Positions 14,350 through 23,152 of a stretch of DNA of 26,813 nt are shown here, one piece after another. The first letter of the stretch is position 1; every line of letters begins with the position of its first letter. The position numbers and the translations under genes were made by a program. Source of the DNA: a virus; IMG/VR virus record IMGVR_UViG_3300021960_005941, positions 1 through 26,813 of that record. One strand, 5' to 3'. Under the pieces are notes generated by a model. The model had not been told where the DNA came from and did no database searches. It was given only the letters and a program-made list of their open reading frames with translations.

Positions 14350-17241
14350 TTAAGTTCTAGTAATAGAACCTTTCATGCCCATACTGTTTGGATCACTCCA
14401 TAAAGGTGAATAAAGTATTCTATTAGGACTTCTAGTAATACTATCGTCATCACCCCAGGCTTGTTTAGGTAAAACTGTAATAGTATTGTTCATTCCTAGA
14501 TGCGCACTACACTGATAGTAATATACACCTGGTACTGTAGGGGTCCAACTAACTGTGCCGTTTGTAGGGCCTTGGTTTGTTGCAGCAGGTGTGCTTACTG
14601 CATCTCCTGTACCAGTCGAACTTTGCCATTTTATATACAGCGGATGAGCGCCAGTATTATTTGTAAGTGTAATTGTATCACCTTCGTATATAGTAATTGC
14701 TGGGTCATTGCCACTTACAGCACCACTACGGTCTGTAGCACTATTAAATGTGTAATCACTTGTGCCGTTAGCAGCATCGATTACAAACGCATGTGTAACT
14801 GGGCTAGTACCTGATTGTGTATCTGTAAATAACAAATCTTGTGTAGCATTGTTATGAATGTATGTTTTCATCTGTGCAGGTGTCATGCCTGGATTGGCCT
14901 GAAGTACACTTGCTACCATTCCTGCTACTTGCGGAGACGCCATACTAGTGCCTGATATCTTCATGCATTCGTCTGTAGCACTTGAACCTGTAATAGGAGA
15001 CTGTACTGTACTTACACTTGCTTCGGTACCATCTGTTAAATCACATCCACCCGATTTGTCTGTACTAGCACAACTCATAATACTAGTACCCGGAGCAAAA
15101 ATATCTACTCCCGGACCGTGACAACTTGACTCTGCTTTTTGTTCTAATGATCCTTGATAGCTAGTATCTATATTGCCAACCATAAACGCATTTGTGCTGT
15201 ATGGACTACTACCTCTATATGGAGTTTCTGCACCGTTGCCTACAGTGATTGTGTCATTCCAATTGTCGCCTGTAGCGGTATCAATGTACCAATAACTATT
15301 ACCAGCTGCTATACAGAAGTGTATACCTGCTGCTATACATTCTTCAACATCTGCATCTACACTTGCTACTCTAACATTAAGTTTTCTACTACCACCAATC
15401 TGTGGAATAATTCCAAAATATGTATACCAATCGTTGTCGGTGTTTACTACACCATCAGTTCCTGGTGTTAAACTATTGCCTCTATAGGTTATAGCAGTAG
15501 GATCAGTACTACGTGTTCCGCTATATCCCCAACTAGCATTGACTACTGTAGGGCGCTTAAATCCAGTCTTAGGGTCCACTGGCTTGTTGTTGTGCCAGCC
15601 TTTGATAACATCAAAACAATTGCTTACACTAATACCGCCACTATCGCCTGCGCCTTCTAATCCGCCAACTTTTACACTATATATGTCTGCATCACGAGCC
15701 CAGCCTAATGTACGACCTGCTACAGTACCACCACAGTGCGATCCGTGTCCGTTGTAGTCTCTATAATGGTTTGCACTCATTGTACCGCTTACACCACTGT
15801 GAGCATACCAATCAATTTCTTTTACTCTACTTAGTGCATCTGGTGAATATCCTGAGTGTCCTGCATCAAATGGATTGCCTGTGTCTCCGTCACCAAATAA
15901 ACTTTGTATAACTCTTTTAGAAACTTTAGCAATACATGGTTCGATATACTTTTTAAATAAAGCATAACCTAACGGAAGTGTTGATTCAATTTGTGCTGGT
16001 GTTCTGACATCGTCTGTCCATTCAGGAGCAAGACTACCGCCATCCCATAAACTTGAATAATCAAACATACAAAAGTTTAGTAGATACAAGTATTCTTTTG
16101 CTGCTACTTCAAATGCATCTGCGTCTGTCTTCCAATCATCTGGATTTAATTGGTAACCTGAAGGATCCCATTTGCCTGCGTCAAATGCTTCTTCCATTGC
16201 TGCATATAAAGGACCAGTTGCCCAGTCAGCTGATAAGTAAGCATACATTTTTAAATCTTGCGCTGGCAGTCCGTGCATGTGTAGTGTATGGAATATGTGT
16301 TCAATAACTTCTTGAGCATCGATGTCACCAGTTCCTGGTGTGCCACTACTGTTTTGATACCACACCATATCATTCATCATATAACTATCTAAAAAGTTAA
16401 CATAACCAGCATACTGTGCTGCTCCGTCGTCTGTTAACCAGTTTGGAGTATATGAAGCACCACCACCGTAGCCAACACGTTGCGCTGTTTGTTTACCTTG
16501 GTGCCAGCTAACTTCGGCATCGCCTCTAAGTGTAAGTATTAAATTTTCTTGGATTGGTGGTGAAACATTTGCTGCTGTTGGATCAAGGAACCAATTATAC
16601 ATCTGAGCAACTTTATTACCCCATTCATCAGGAACTGTTGTTGCTCCACCAACTGCACCAGCTAAAACAATCTTAACACCTTTTACTTGTATACTTCTGT
16701 CAAAAACTGCTCCGTTTGTGCTATCAGATGTTATTGCACCTTTGTTGTACATATTGTTTGAATTGTAATTAATTTTTGTAAACTCGATATGATCAGACTG
16801 TAGTCCTGAATCTTGTATAACAATATCAACACCTTGGCCTGTTAGTGTATGCGGAAAGTCTGCTGTAACACTGGTTGTACCACTACCCCATAAGTCTTCT
16901 CTAACAACACATCTAGCATTGCCCCAGTTTAGATCAGCTGCGGTAATAGCACTGGTTTTTCTAAATGCATCAGTAACAAGTGCGTTATTACCAATTTCAA
17001 TATCGTCTCTAAGTTCGGGTGGAATTTGTACATCAACTACTCTAGCATCACTACGTAACGCAACAGCTTCTTCATCAGTTAAGCTATAGTGAGTATTACG
17101 CTGACTTAATGGTCTTGCGTTTGCTACTGCAACTGTGCGATTAGGAATATCTCCTGCACCCGTGTTTGCAATCATTTCTGCATTAAATGCATCGTAGTCA
17201 ACACCTGCTTCTAGTGTGACAATATATTCTTTTTCGCTCAT
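14350..17241 (-). CDS. Large subtilisin-family serine protease with C-terminal cupredoxin-like domain
   Basis: Residues 1-80 resemble an I9-type propeptide (EYIVTL opening, 'R-S-D-A-R-V-V-D-V-Q' end). The S8 triad is D144 (DIVIQDSGLQ), H499 (NGHGSHCGGT) and S766 (SGTSMASPQVAG), with oxyanion N648 (AAGNS). Asp and His are normally about 30-50 residues apart; here about 355 lie between, including a His cluster (H315, H318, H321, H323). Residues 830-925 form a plastocyanin-like module with H866 and the type 1 copper motif YYYQCSAHLGM (C911, H914, M917). There is no signal peptide. AGGGGG precedes the ATG by about 6 nt. Lying just after the fibre-like gene, it is probably a virion or tail-associated protease, or a maturation protease. 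Confidence 0.85.
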   Translation of the reverse strand: MSEKEYIVTLEAGVDYDAFNAEMIANTGAGDIPNRTVAVANARPLSQRNTHYSLTDEEAVALRSDARVVDVQIPPELRDDIEIGNNALVTDAFRKTSAITAADLNWGNARCVVREDLWGSGTTSVTADFPHTLTGQGVDIVIQDSGLQSDHIEFTKINYNSNNMYNKGAITSDSTNGAVFDRSIQVKGVKIVLAGAVGGATTVPDEWGNKVAQMYNWFLDPTAANVSPPIQENLILTLRGDAEVSWHQGKQTAQRVGYGGGASYTPNWLTDDGAAQYAGYVNFLDSYMMNDMVWYQNSSGTPGTGDIDAQEVIEHIFHTLHMHGLPAQDLKMYAYLSADWATGPLYAAMEEAFDAGKWDPSGYQLNPDDWKTDADAFEVAAKEYLYLLNFCMFDYSSLWDGGSLAPEWTDDVRTPAQIESTLPLGYALFKKYIEPCIAKVSKRVIQSLFGDGDTGNPFDAGHSGYSPDALSRVKEIDWYAHSGVSGTMSANHYRDYNGHGSHCGGTVAGRTLGWARDADIYSVKVGGLEGAGDSGGISVSNCFDVIKGWHNNKPVDPKTGFKRPTVVNASWGYSGTRSTDPTAITYRGNSLTPGTDGVVNTDNDWYTYFGIIPQIGGSRKLNVRVASVDADVEECIAAGIHFCIAAGNSYWYIDTATGDNWNDTITVGNGAETPYRGSSPYSTNAFMVGNIDTSYQGSLEQKAESSCHGPGVDIFAPGTSIMSCASTDKSGGCDLTDGTEASVSTVQSPITGSSATDECMKISGTSMASPQVAGMVASVLQANPGMTPAQMKTYIHNNATQDLLFTDTQSGTSPVTHAFVIDAANGTSDYTFNSATDRSGAVSGNDPAITIYEGDTITLTNNTGAHPLYIKWQSSTGTGDAVSTPAATNQGPTNGTVSWTPTVPGVYYYQCSAHLGMNNTITVLPKQAWGDDDSITRSPNRILYSPLWSDPNSMGMKGSITRT

Positions 17242-17251
17242 TTAAGCCCCC

Positions 17252-19051
17252 TTAGATTAAGTTAGCCCATGCACCGTTTTCATAACCTTGGAATTTGTTA
17301 TCCGTTGTATTGTATATAATGTCGCCGTTTTGGGCTGCTAATGCGTTTCTTTCTGTTGTAGTAAAACTTGCCATACGTAGTGGTGAACTTGTTACCACAA
17401 CAGCATTTCCTGCTGTTAAGTTTAAGTTAGCACTTGCACTAATTTCTGGTGTTTCTGTACCTGTTGATATAAATCTATCTGCTGTTACAGTATTAGTTAC
17501 TACTAGATCATTTTCAACTGTTAAATCACTACTTACAGTTACAGCTGGAGTAATTGTAATACCACTACTGTCACTAGTGTCAATATTAGTTGTTCCAAAT
17601 ACAAGTGACCCTGCTGTAACAGTGGTTGAAGCAGTTATAGCACCGGTAATGTTTATAGCACCTGTACCGGTAATGTTATTGCTATTTAAATCTAAGTTGC
17701 CGCCTAGTTGTGGTGTTGTATCATCAACTACATCACCGCCACCACCAGCACCACCGGTTGCAGCCCACGCACCATTTTCGTATGACTCTAATTGGTTTGT
17801 TGTACTATTATACAATATCATACCATTTGCTGCTGTAAGCGCATTACGTTCGGTAGTTGTTAATGATCCTGTTTGTACAAAGCCGTCAATTTTAGCATTA
17901 CCAGCTACGTCTAGTTGTTCTGTCGGCGATGTAATTCCTATGCCAAACTTATTGTCTTTCCAAACAAAATATTTGGATCCTGTGTTTAAGACTCCGTCAG
18001 ACGAGTTACCAAAATATAGCGAGTTTTCTCTTCCAAAAATAACAGAAGTTGCTAACTCTCCGTTTGCATCATTTCTTTCAAACAAAATAGCACCGTATTG
18101 GCTACTAGTATCGCCTGTAAGATCTGAAGTAGTTTCTCTTGTGAGTCGTAAATTACTTCTAGCATTATCTGCATTGACTTTTAAAGTCATTTCCGCTGTC
18201 GGTATTCCACTGGCAACAGTTAATTGTTGATTATCAGGGGCAATGGTTGCAGATGTTATAGTCCCAGTAATTGTGTTATTTACAGCATCGATAATTACAG
18301 ATGAATCATCGCCAAACACACTACCTCTTACATCGCCAATCAGACTACCTGTAATAGTCGAAGCTGTAATAGTTCGTGTAGCAGCGTTTATCATTACTGT
18401 TGAATCGGTTGCTAACAGATTACCAGAAATAGTATCAGCTTCAATGTATCCTAATATATCAATGTCACCTGTACCAAGAATCTTATTATTGTTTAAATCT
18501 AAGTCGCCAGTTAATGAAGAACCTATGCCACCGCCGCTGTTATTATCGACGCCTATTACCCAATCTGCACCATCATACTTTAAAATACTATTTGTTGTTA
18601 CACCTGTTGTGTCTACATTAGAAAGTTGATTAAGTGTAATACCTGTTAAGTTACTACCATCGCCGTAATGGTCTGCACTTACTCTGCCTAATGCTGCATC
18701 AACTAATACAGTAGTGTCATCACCTCTAACATTACCCTGTATATCAATTGAATACTCTTGGCCTTCTTCAACACCTGCTCCACTAGCAATACCAGTTAAT
18801 CCGCTGCCGTCACCTACAAAAGCGGTTGCACTAATATTCCCTGTTCCTGAAATATTAAATCCATTTAAACTTAAATTTTGTGTTAATGATGCAGGTGAGC
18901 TTGCTGCGCTACTTGATACTAATACTCCGCCTTGTGTTGATCCGTCGCCAACATATATTTGTTTAGTATCAGTTGTGTATATTAGTTCGCCAACAGCAAA
19001 AGTCTCGGCAGCTCTTTCTGCATTGGTTCCACGTCTTAGCTGTAATGCCAT
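17252..19051 (-). CDS. Tail-fibre-like structural protein with internal repeats
   Basis: The N-terminus LQLRRGTNAERAAETFAVGELIYTTDTKQIYVGDGST is the attachment-type module found at the start of many phage fibre and tropism proteins. It is followed by repeats: GDGSGLTGI/GDGSNLTGI; three 'D-D/S-T/S-V-x-I/V-D/N-A' units; and two DLN-x-N-x-I-x-GTG units. At the C-terminus two copies of 'TTERNAL.A.NG.I.YN.T.N....YENGAWA' occur near residues 398-430 and 565-598. Composition is Thr/Ser/Gly/Asn-rich with no Cys, as in beta-rich trimeric fibres. It probably forms part of the tail or fibre that meets the host surface. An AGGAGA site lies 7 nt before the ATG. A GATAAATAC late-type motif lies about 37 nt upstream. 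The antisense strand is open over long stretches, an effect of the repeats. Confidence 0.85.
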   Translation of the reverse strand: MALQLRRGTNAERAAETFAVGELIYTTDTKQIYVGDGSTQGGVLVSSSAASSPASLTQNLSLNGFNISGTGNISATAFVGDGSGLTGIASGAGVEEGQEYSIDIQGNVRGDDTTVLVDAALGRVSADHYGDGSNLTGITLNQLSNVDTTGVTTNSILKYDGADWVIGVDNNSGGGIGSSLTGDLDLNNNKILGTGDIDILGYIEADTISGNLLATDSTVMINAATRTITASTITGSLIGDVRGSVFGDDSSVIIDAVNNTITGTITSATIAPDNQQLTVASGIPTAEMTLKVNADNARSNLRLTRETTSDLTGDTSSQYGAILFERNDANGELATSVIFGRENSLYFGNSSDGVLNTGSKYFVWKDNKFGIGITSPTEQLDVAGNAKIDGFVQTGSLTTTERNALTAANGMILYNSTTNQLESYENGAWAATGGAGGGGDVVDDTTPQLGGNLDLNSNNITGTGAINITGAITASTTVTAGSLVFGTTNIDTSDSSGITITPAVTVSSDLTVENDLVVTNTVTADRFISTGTETPEISASANLNLTAGNAVVVTSSPLRMASFTTTERNALAAQNGDIIYNTTDNKFQGYENGAWANLI

Positions 19052-19062
19052 TTGAAATTCTC

Positions 19063-19102
19063 CTAGGTGATATTCTTTCTTGTTAAAGTATTTATCACCT
19101 AG
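19063..19102. repeat. 10-bp perfect inverted repeat overlapping a late-promoter motif
   Basis: CTAGGTGATA (19063-19072) and TATCACCTAG (19093-19102) are exact reverse complements separated by 20 nt. One arm is part of the minus-strand motif GATAAATAC (19088-19096), the likely late promoter of the fibre-like gene. The other arm lies next to its AGGAGA ribosome site. It could be a protein-binding operator or an RNA stem closing off the 3' end of the 19112 gene. Confidence 0.55.
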
Positions 19103-19111
19103 AAGTAATTA

Positions 19112-19420
19112 TCATTTATTTAATTTGAGAAAACGTTTAACTCGTTTAGTCAAGTCTTTTTTAATACGCTCCATATCCATTCGAAAATCAATATTATCAA
19201 TAGTTGGTTCATATTCTTGAAACAGTGTTTCTAAACTTTGTTCAATATCGTCAATAGATTGTTTCTTACGACTATCTTTAATATCAACTTCCCATACATT
19301 CCCATCTTTAAACTTAATAATGCATTTTTTCATATATTCAATGGGCAGAATTTCAATTTCGATATCTTGAAATATATCGTCCCAGTTGGTTTCGTCGGTG
19401 GTGTTATTTGGATCTTCCAC
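19112..19420 (-). CDS. Small conserved marine T4-like phage protein, function unknown
   Basis: 102 residues: an acidic N-terminus (EDPNNTTDETNWDDIF), a beta-type middle (CIIKFKDGNVWEVDIKD) and a C-terminal basic helix (FRMDMERIKKDLTKRVKRFL). The pattern is one I associate with a small protein conserved in marine T4-like phages next to the 19424 gene, from memory only. The start is GTG at 19420; an in-frame stop lies immediately upstream, so no longer form exists. It is 3 nt downstream of the preceding gene's stop. Confidence 0.7.
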   Translation of the reverse strand: MEDPNNTTDETNWDDIFQDIEIEILPIEYMKKCIIKFKDGNVWEVDIKDSRKKQSIDDIEQSLETLFQEYEPTIDNIDFRMDMERIKKDLTKRVKRFLKLNK

Positions 19421-19423
19421 TCA

Positions 19424-20023
19424 CTATGCGCTCTCAGTTGTTTTCTTTGCTGTTTTACGTTTAGTCGGGGATAGTTCTTCGGCTTGTTCTCTTAGAGCTT
19501 TTGCTTCTTTAAACAGTCTATCAGCGTCACTACGTAATTTAGCAGCAATGTCTTCATCTGTCAACACTTCATTTTGAGGAGCTTCTAGTGTAGTAGGTGC
19601 TGGAGTTTCAACTGGGTTAGCAGCTGGTGCAGGATTTGCTCTACTTTTAACAGCAAGATCCTCAAGTGCCACACCTTTTTGTTTTGCAATAACTTCGTTT
19701 AATTCACTTAACAGTATCGCAGTTGATCTATTAGGAACCATCTCAATTTCATTTGTTGGAAACTTACGCATATGTCCAGTTGTATGTAGTCCAGCTAACA
19801 TATTTCTACCATCTGAAAGATATTGACGTTCCATTGCTTCGTAAAATTCATCTGCTCTTTGGCCTGCATCTGACTCAACTAACTTCATTAGATCGTCGTG
19901 GTCTGCTGCGGCTAACGCATCTGATGTAACAACCAAACATGAATATGGATCATTTGGAATTGTACGATACGCTACAACTACCTTTCGTTGATTGTTTTTA
20001 ATTCTTCCTACGTGTTTATACAT
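19424..20023 (-). CDS. Conserved marine T4-like phage protein, function unknown
   Basis: 199 residues. The first 120 form a compact domain (KHVGRIKNNQRKVVVAYRTI, CLVVTSDALAAADHDDLMKLV, GRNMLAGLHTTGHM), the next part is a Pro/Ala-rich linker (about 128-150), and the C-terminal is a charged helix ending in a basic tail (PTKRKTAKKT). I recognise the N-terminal pattern as common in marine T4-like phage genomes but know no function. It is three bases after the 20027 gene and three before the 19112 gene, so the three are one transcription unit. Confidence 0.75.
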   Translation of the reverse strand: MYKHVGRIKNNQRKVVVAYRTIPNDPYSCLVVTSDALAAADHDDLMKLVESDAGQRADEFYEAMERQYLSDGRNMLAGLHTTGHMRKFPTNEIEMVPNRSTAILLSELNEVIAKQKGVALEDLAVKSRANPAPAANPVETPAPTTLEAPQNEVLTDEDIAAKLRSDADRLFKEAKALREQAEELSPTKRKTAKKTTESA

Positions 20024-20026
20024 GTA

Positions 20027-20281
20027 TTACTCGCTTTCTGTAGTAGCCTCTGGAGCAGGCGCAGCGGCGGCTGCTGCTTCTGCTGCTTCCTTGGCTTGTT
20101 TTTGTTGTTCTTCAACATTGTTTAGAAACAACTCTAATTTGTTATAGATAATCCCAACTGCTGCCATTTCCTTTGGTTTAAATGCACTACGCTCACTAGC
20201 AACATCAATGATGCCTTTCATAGTGGCTAAATCCTGGATTGTTAGTTCGTTTGGATCAGGTTGTGTTTGTTCTTCTGCCAT
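20027..20281 (-). CDS. Small Ala-rich conserved phage protein, function unknown
   Basis: 84 residues. The core NELTIQDLATMKGIIDVASERSAF, then 'KPKEMAAVGIIYNKLELFL', is a likely helical domain. The tail from about residue 60 is an Ala/Glu/Pro-rich run, probably disordered or coiled. It is first in the 20281-19112 unit, with AGGAG about 7 nt before the ATG. The function is unknown. Confidence 0.75.
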   Translation of the reverse strand: MAEEQTQPDPNELTIQDLATMKGIIDVASERSAFKPKEMAAVGIIYNKLELFLNNVEEQQKQAKEAAEAAAAAAPAPEATTESE

Positions 20282-20319
20282 TTTAATACTCCTATTATAA
20301 ATTACTTATTTGGCTTTTC

Positions 20320-20595
20320 TTAATTATACTTCAGATGTGGACAAGCTAATAAGAAATAGCTAAGTTCTGAAGGTGATTCAAATCCTACTTTTAGCGAAGG
20401 TGTGATTTGATCGTCTACTAATTGGACAGCTCGTCCAATAAAATATCTACCGTTACAGTTTGATGTAATCCATTCTTCCATTGCACTAGTAATGTTATAC
20501 TTCATTGCAAAGGTCGTTGTTTCAAAGTAAGGTGGACAGAAATCCACCTTACGTATGTCTAAAACATCTAAAGGATTAATTTTGTTTTTTATCAC
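20320..20595 (-). CDS. Small conserved phage protein, function unknown
   Basis: 91 residues, with KVDFCPPYFETTTFAMKYNIT, ITSNCNGRYFIGRAVQLVDDQI and KVGFESPSELSYFLLACPHLKYN. The last part looks like a C-terminal strand-helix that ends the protein, and there are three Cys. It has a GTG start at 20595 with GAGGAGG about 4 nt upstream. Its GTGA overlaps the stop of the VWA gene, so translation is coupled to it. The function is unknown. Confidence 0.7.
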   Translation of the reverse strand: MIKNKINPLDVLDIRKVDFCPPYFETTTFAMKYNITSAMEEWITSNCNGRYFIGRAVQLVDDQITPSLKVGFESPSELSYFLLACPHLKYN

Positions 20596-21902
20596 GCAGC
20601 CTCCTCGTAGTGCGCTGTCATACCAAACGGTGCCTCAAGGTTCTTATCGTGGTTACTATGGATAACAAATACTGTTTCGCACCAGTCTGGGTCGCCCCAA
20701 CTATCCCACGCATACCCGTCTGTAAACATAATGAATCTTTTAGGCTGTATACCTTGCTCTTTCATGTAAGTCCAGTTAGCGTCAAAGTCAGTGCCACCGC
20801 CGCCTTTAATTTCATAGTCTGTAATTGCACGACCGTCATCAGCAGTAAAGTCATCTTCATTGTATACTTTTGTATCAAAGCACCATATCTTAATTTTGTA
20901 GTCTTTGAACTGTTCCATAATGCCATGTACTTCGCCTAAGAAGTCTGCTGCCTGTTCATTACCAATTGAACCACTCATGTCTATTGCAACACAAATATCA
21001 ATTGTTTCTTCAAAATTCATGCCTGGCAGAATAGCACCAGTGTGCCAGCCTTTGCGTGACGGACGACTAAACGTGTAATCGCTTTTAATAGTACTCTGAA
21101 TTTGTTGTTGAATTATCTCACGCCAATTCATTTTAGGTTCTGTAAGTTCTTTGATCAAACGCTGTACACCTGCTGGAGTATTTCCGGCACCTGCACTTTG
21201 CGATGCTTGAATCATTGCTTCTTTGATCTCGTCTTTGATTTGTTCACGTTCTTCTTTTGTATATGTAGGACGTCCTTTGCCTTTGCCCTCTTTACTTTCG
21301 TCCTCGCCTTCCCAGTCAATATGCTCGTCTAGCATTTCGCCTAATTGCTCTAAGAACTCTTCGCCGTTTTGCTTGGCTTGATCAAACAAGTCGTCGTATA
21401 CTGCTTCACTTGCCCAACCACGATATTTAAAGTCTTGGAAGCAATTTACAATACTTGGAATAGTACCAATACGGTCGTCTACCAATAAGTTGTTTACAAT
21501 ATAGTCGGCAGCAATATTATACAAACGTGGATCACGGTCTTCTCTACGTGTAAGGTGATCAAATACCATATGTAAAATTTCATGTGCTACAACAAATTCA
21601 ATTTCTTTATTGTTCATAGCATTAAAGAATTGAACATTGTAGAACAAGTTACGACCGTCTACGGCGGCTGTAGGTAGCCAATCTGCACGTTGAATTTTTA
21701 AACGTGTAGCCATGTTGCCAAAAAACGGATGTCTTAATAACAAACCAACACGAGCAGTAATAATACGCTCATGTACTTCTTTATCCATTTCATCTAACTG
21801 TTCTTCTGTTATGTCTGGATCTGGTTGCCATGTTCTAAGTTCAGATGCTGTCTTACTAGCAGACATATGCATTGCTACGTACTGTGGTAAAAAATCTAAC
21901 AT
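20592..21902 (-). CDS. VWA-domain protein with HExxH metallopeptidase-like motif
   Basis: Residues 107-111 are HEILH in VVAHEILHMVFDHL, a zinc-peptidase-like motif followed by NIAADYIVNNLL, as in the DUF2201/VWA-like peptidase family. The C-terminal VWA domain has the MIDAS residues D308-x-S310-x-S312 (AIDMSGSIG), T371 (GGGGTDF) and FTDG at 393-396. A charged linker (about 195-235) separates the domains. Such proteins work with MoxR AAA+ ATPases, as here with the 22004 gene just upstream; the phage role is unknown, perhaps remodelling or maturing a host or virion protein. AAAGGG lies 6 nt before the ATG, and a near-consensus sigma70 promoter lies at 21932-21960. Confidence 0.85.
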   Translation of the reverse strand: MLDFLPQYVAMHMSASKTASELRTWQPDPDITEEQLDEMDKEVHERIITARVGLLLRHPFFGNMATRLKIQRADWLPTAAVDGRNLFYNVQFFNAMNNKEIEFVVAHEILHMVFDHLTRREDRDPRLYNIAADYIVNNLLVDDRIGTIPSIVNCFQDFKYRGWASEAVYDDLFDQAKQNGEEFLEQLGEMLDEHIDWEGEDESKEGKGKGRPTYTKEEREQIKDEIKEAMIQASQSAGAGNTPAGVQRLIKELTEPKMNWREIIQQQIQSTIKSDYTFSRPSRKGWHTGAILPGMNFEETIDICVAIDMSGSIGNEQAADFLGEVHGIMEQFKDYKIKIWCFDTKVYNEDDFTADDGRAITDYEIKGGGGTDFDANWTYMKEQGIQPKRFIMFTDGYAWDSWGDPDWCETVFVIHSNHDKNLEAPFGMTAHYEEAA

Positions 21903-21931
21903 AGTTGCCCTTTCTATCAGCTCTTATATTA

Positions 21932-21960
21932 ACTATACACTAATATTTAACAGTTGTCAA
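21932..21960 (-). promoter_or_regulatory. Sigma70-type promoter for the VWA gene
   Basis: On the minus strand TTGACA (21955-21960), a 17-nt spacer and TATAGT (21932-21937) lie about 30 nt before the ATG at 21902. The -35 box starts right after the U-tract of the MoxR terminator. Confidence 0.8.
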
Positions 21961-21962
21961 GA

Positions 21963-21993
21963 GAAAAGTTGGGCGAGATTGACCCGCCCAACT
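21963..21993 (-). terminator. Rho-independent terminator after the MoxR gene
   Basis: Reading minus, AGTTGGGCG (21985-21993) pairs perfectly with CGCCCAACT (21967-21975) around a 9-nt loop and is followed by TTTTC. It stands 11 nt after the MoxR stop and runs directly into the next promoter. Confidence 0.85.
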
Positions 21994-22003
21994 GTATGGC
22001 GTC

Positions 22004-23086
22004 TTATGCACTCTGAGCAGCTTTGATATACTTACCATAACGGTCATGGAATTCATCAAAACATGCAATTGCATCTGGATCAATTGGTAGTGAGTATTGC
22101 GTAAGAGCTAGTTTAATACCCATAACAACTAATTCAGTTTCAAAGTTATCCATTGCAAAGCGTAAAAAGTTGTTGACTTTATCGTCAAACTTTTTATCAT
22201 TTTTGTCACATGCTTCTTTAAGCTCGTAACAAAGACTTACAGTCAAGGAATACTTGGCACTGATTTCTTGTGTCTGTAACTCTTTTACTTTGCCAGATAA
22301 AATATCGCTTGGATTAGGCATACTAGATGCAATCTTGCGATGCGCCATAAATTTAATTCCAAGTCCTTCGCCAACAGAACCAGCAACTAGATCTGTTGTA
22401 GTAGACTCGTCATCGTCATCTTCAAGTAGTTCCGATACAAACGTCCATGAGCGAGGAGAAGCAAATGAACGACTAGAACTACGTGGATCAAAATCGTACA
22501 AATCGCCTTTGGCAAAAGTTAAGTAGCCAACAACGTCTTTGTGGATATTGTTTGCAACTGACCATTCAAACCAGTCATCAAAACTGACAGCTAGTTCTAA
22601 GTGAACAAATCGGTTAGCAAGTGGAGCAGGCATACGATATGTCACGCCTTTGTCTGCTTCACGGTTACCTGCGGCAACAATTACAACGTTGTCTGGTAAT
22701 TTATATTCACCAATACGACGATTGAGTGTTAATTGATAAGCAGCCGCTTGTACAGCCGGTGCCGCAGAATTCATTTCATCTAAGAACAATGTAATATGAT
22801 CGTACTTAGATGCCATTTCTTCATCTGGCAATTCCATAGGTGGTGCCCACACCATTTTACCTTGTGTTGAATCAAAGTAAGGAATGCCTTTAATATCTGT
22901 TGGTTCCCACAATGAAAGACGAATGTCAATCAAATGAGAATTAGTAAAACTATCTGTAACTTGCCCTACAATATCCGATTTACCAATACCGGGAGGACCC
23001 CAAATAAAGATAGGACGTTTTTTGCGCATTGCCCGGCGCAAACTTGCTTTTGCCTTGTTTGGCGAAACTGTTCTTAAATCTGACAT
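22004..23086 (-). CDS. MoxR-family AAA+ ATPase
   Basis: Walker A is GPPGIGKS (residues 30-37), Walker B HITLFLDEMNSA (D103, E104), sensor 1 VVAAGNRE with N141, and an Arg-finger-like R159 in PAPLANRFVHLEL. These match MoxR-type ATPases, which form rings and remodel or activate metal- or VWA-linked partners. The 360-residue length is normal. The partner is the VWA/HExxH gene downstream. GAGAGGA lies about 7 nt before the ATG, and a strong promoter lies at 23124-23152. It is followed by its own terminator, so it is mostly a single-gene transcript. Confidence 0.88.
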   Translation of the reverse strand: MSDLRTVSPNKAKASLRRAMRKKRPIFIWGPPGIGKSDIVGQVTDSFTNSHLIDIRLSLWEPTDIKGIPYFDSTQGKMVWAPPMELPDEEMASKYDHITLFLDEMNSAAPAVQAAAYQLTLNRRIGEYKLPDNVVIVAAGNREADKGVTYRMPAPLANRFVHLELAVSFDDWFEWSVANNIHKDVVGYLTFAKGDLYDFDPRSSSRSFASPRSWTFVSELLEDDDDESTTTDLVAGSVGEGLGIKFMAHRKIASSMPNPSDILSGKVKELQTQEISAKYSLTVSLCYELKEACDKNDKKFDDKVNNFLRFAMDNFETELVVMGIKLALTQYSLPIDPDAIACFDEFHDRYGKYIKAAQSA

Positions 23087-23123
23087 GCTGTATTCCTCTC
23101 ATGTTTATCAGTGCCTATAAACT

Positions 23124-23152
23124 AATATAACATTGGAATTAATGATTGTCAA
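23124..23152 (-). promoter_or_regulatory. Sigma70-type promoter with extended -10 for the MoxR gene
   Basis: On the minus strand TTGACA (23147-23152), a 17-nt spacer and TATATT (23124-23129) occur, with TGT directly before the -10 (extended -10). The -35 overlaps the stop codon of the upstream gene. The ATG is about 38 nt after the -10. Confidence 0.82.

Noticed and set aside
17295-19055. Three long + strand ORFs antisense to the fibre-like gene (311, 128 and 113 aa)
   Set aside because: They are low-complexity Val/Ser/Pro/Ala strings, are caused by repeats and codon bias on the minus strand, have no ribosome sites and mirror the repeat units.
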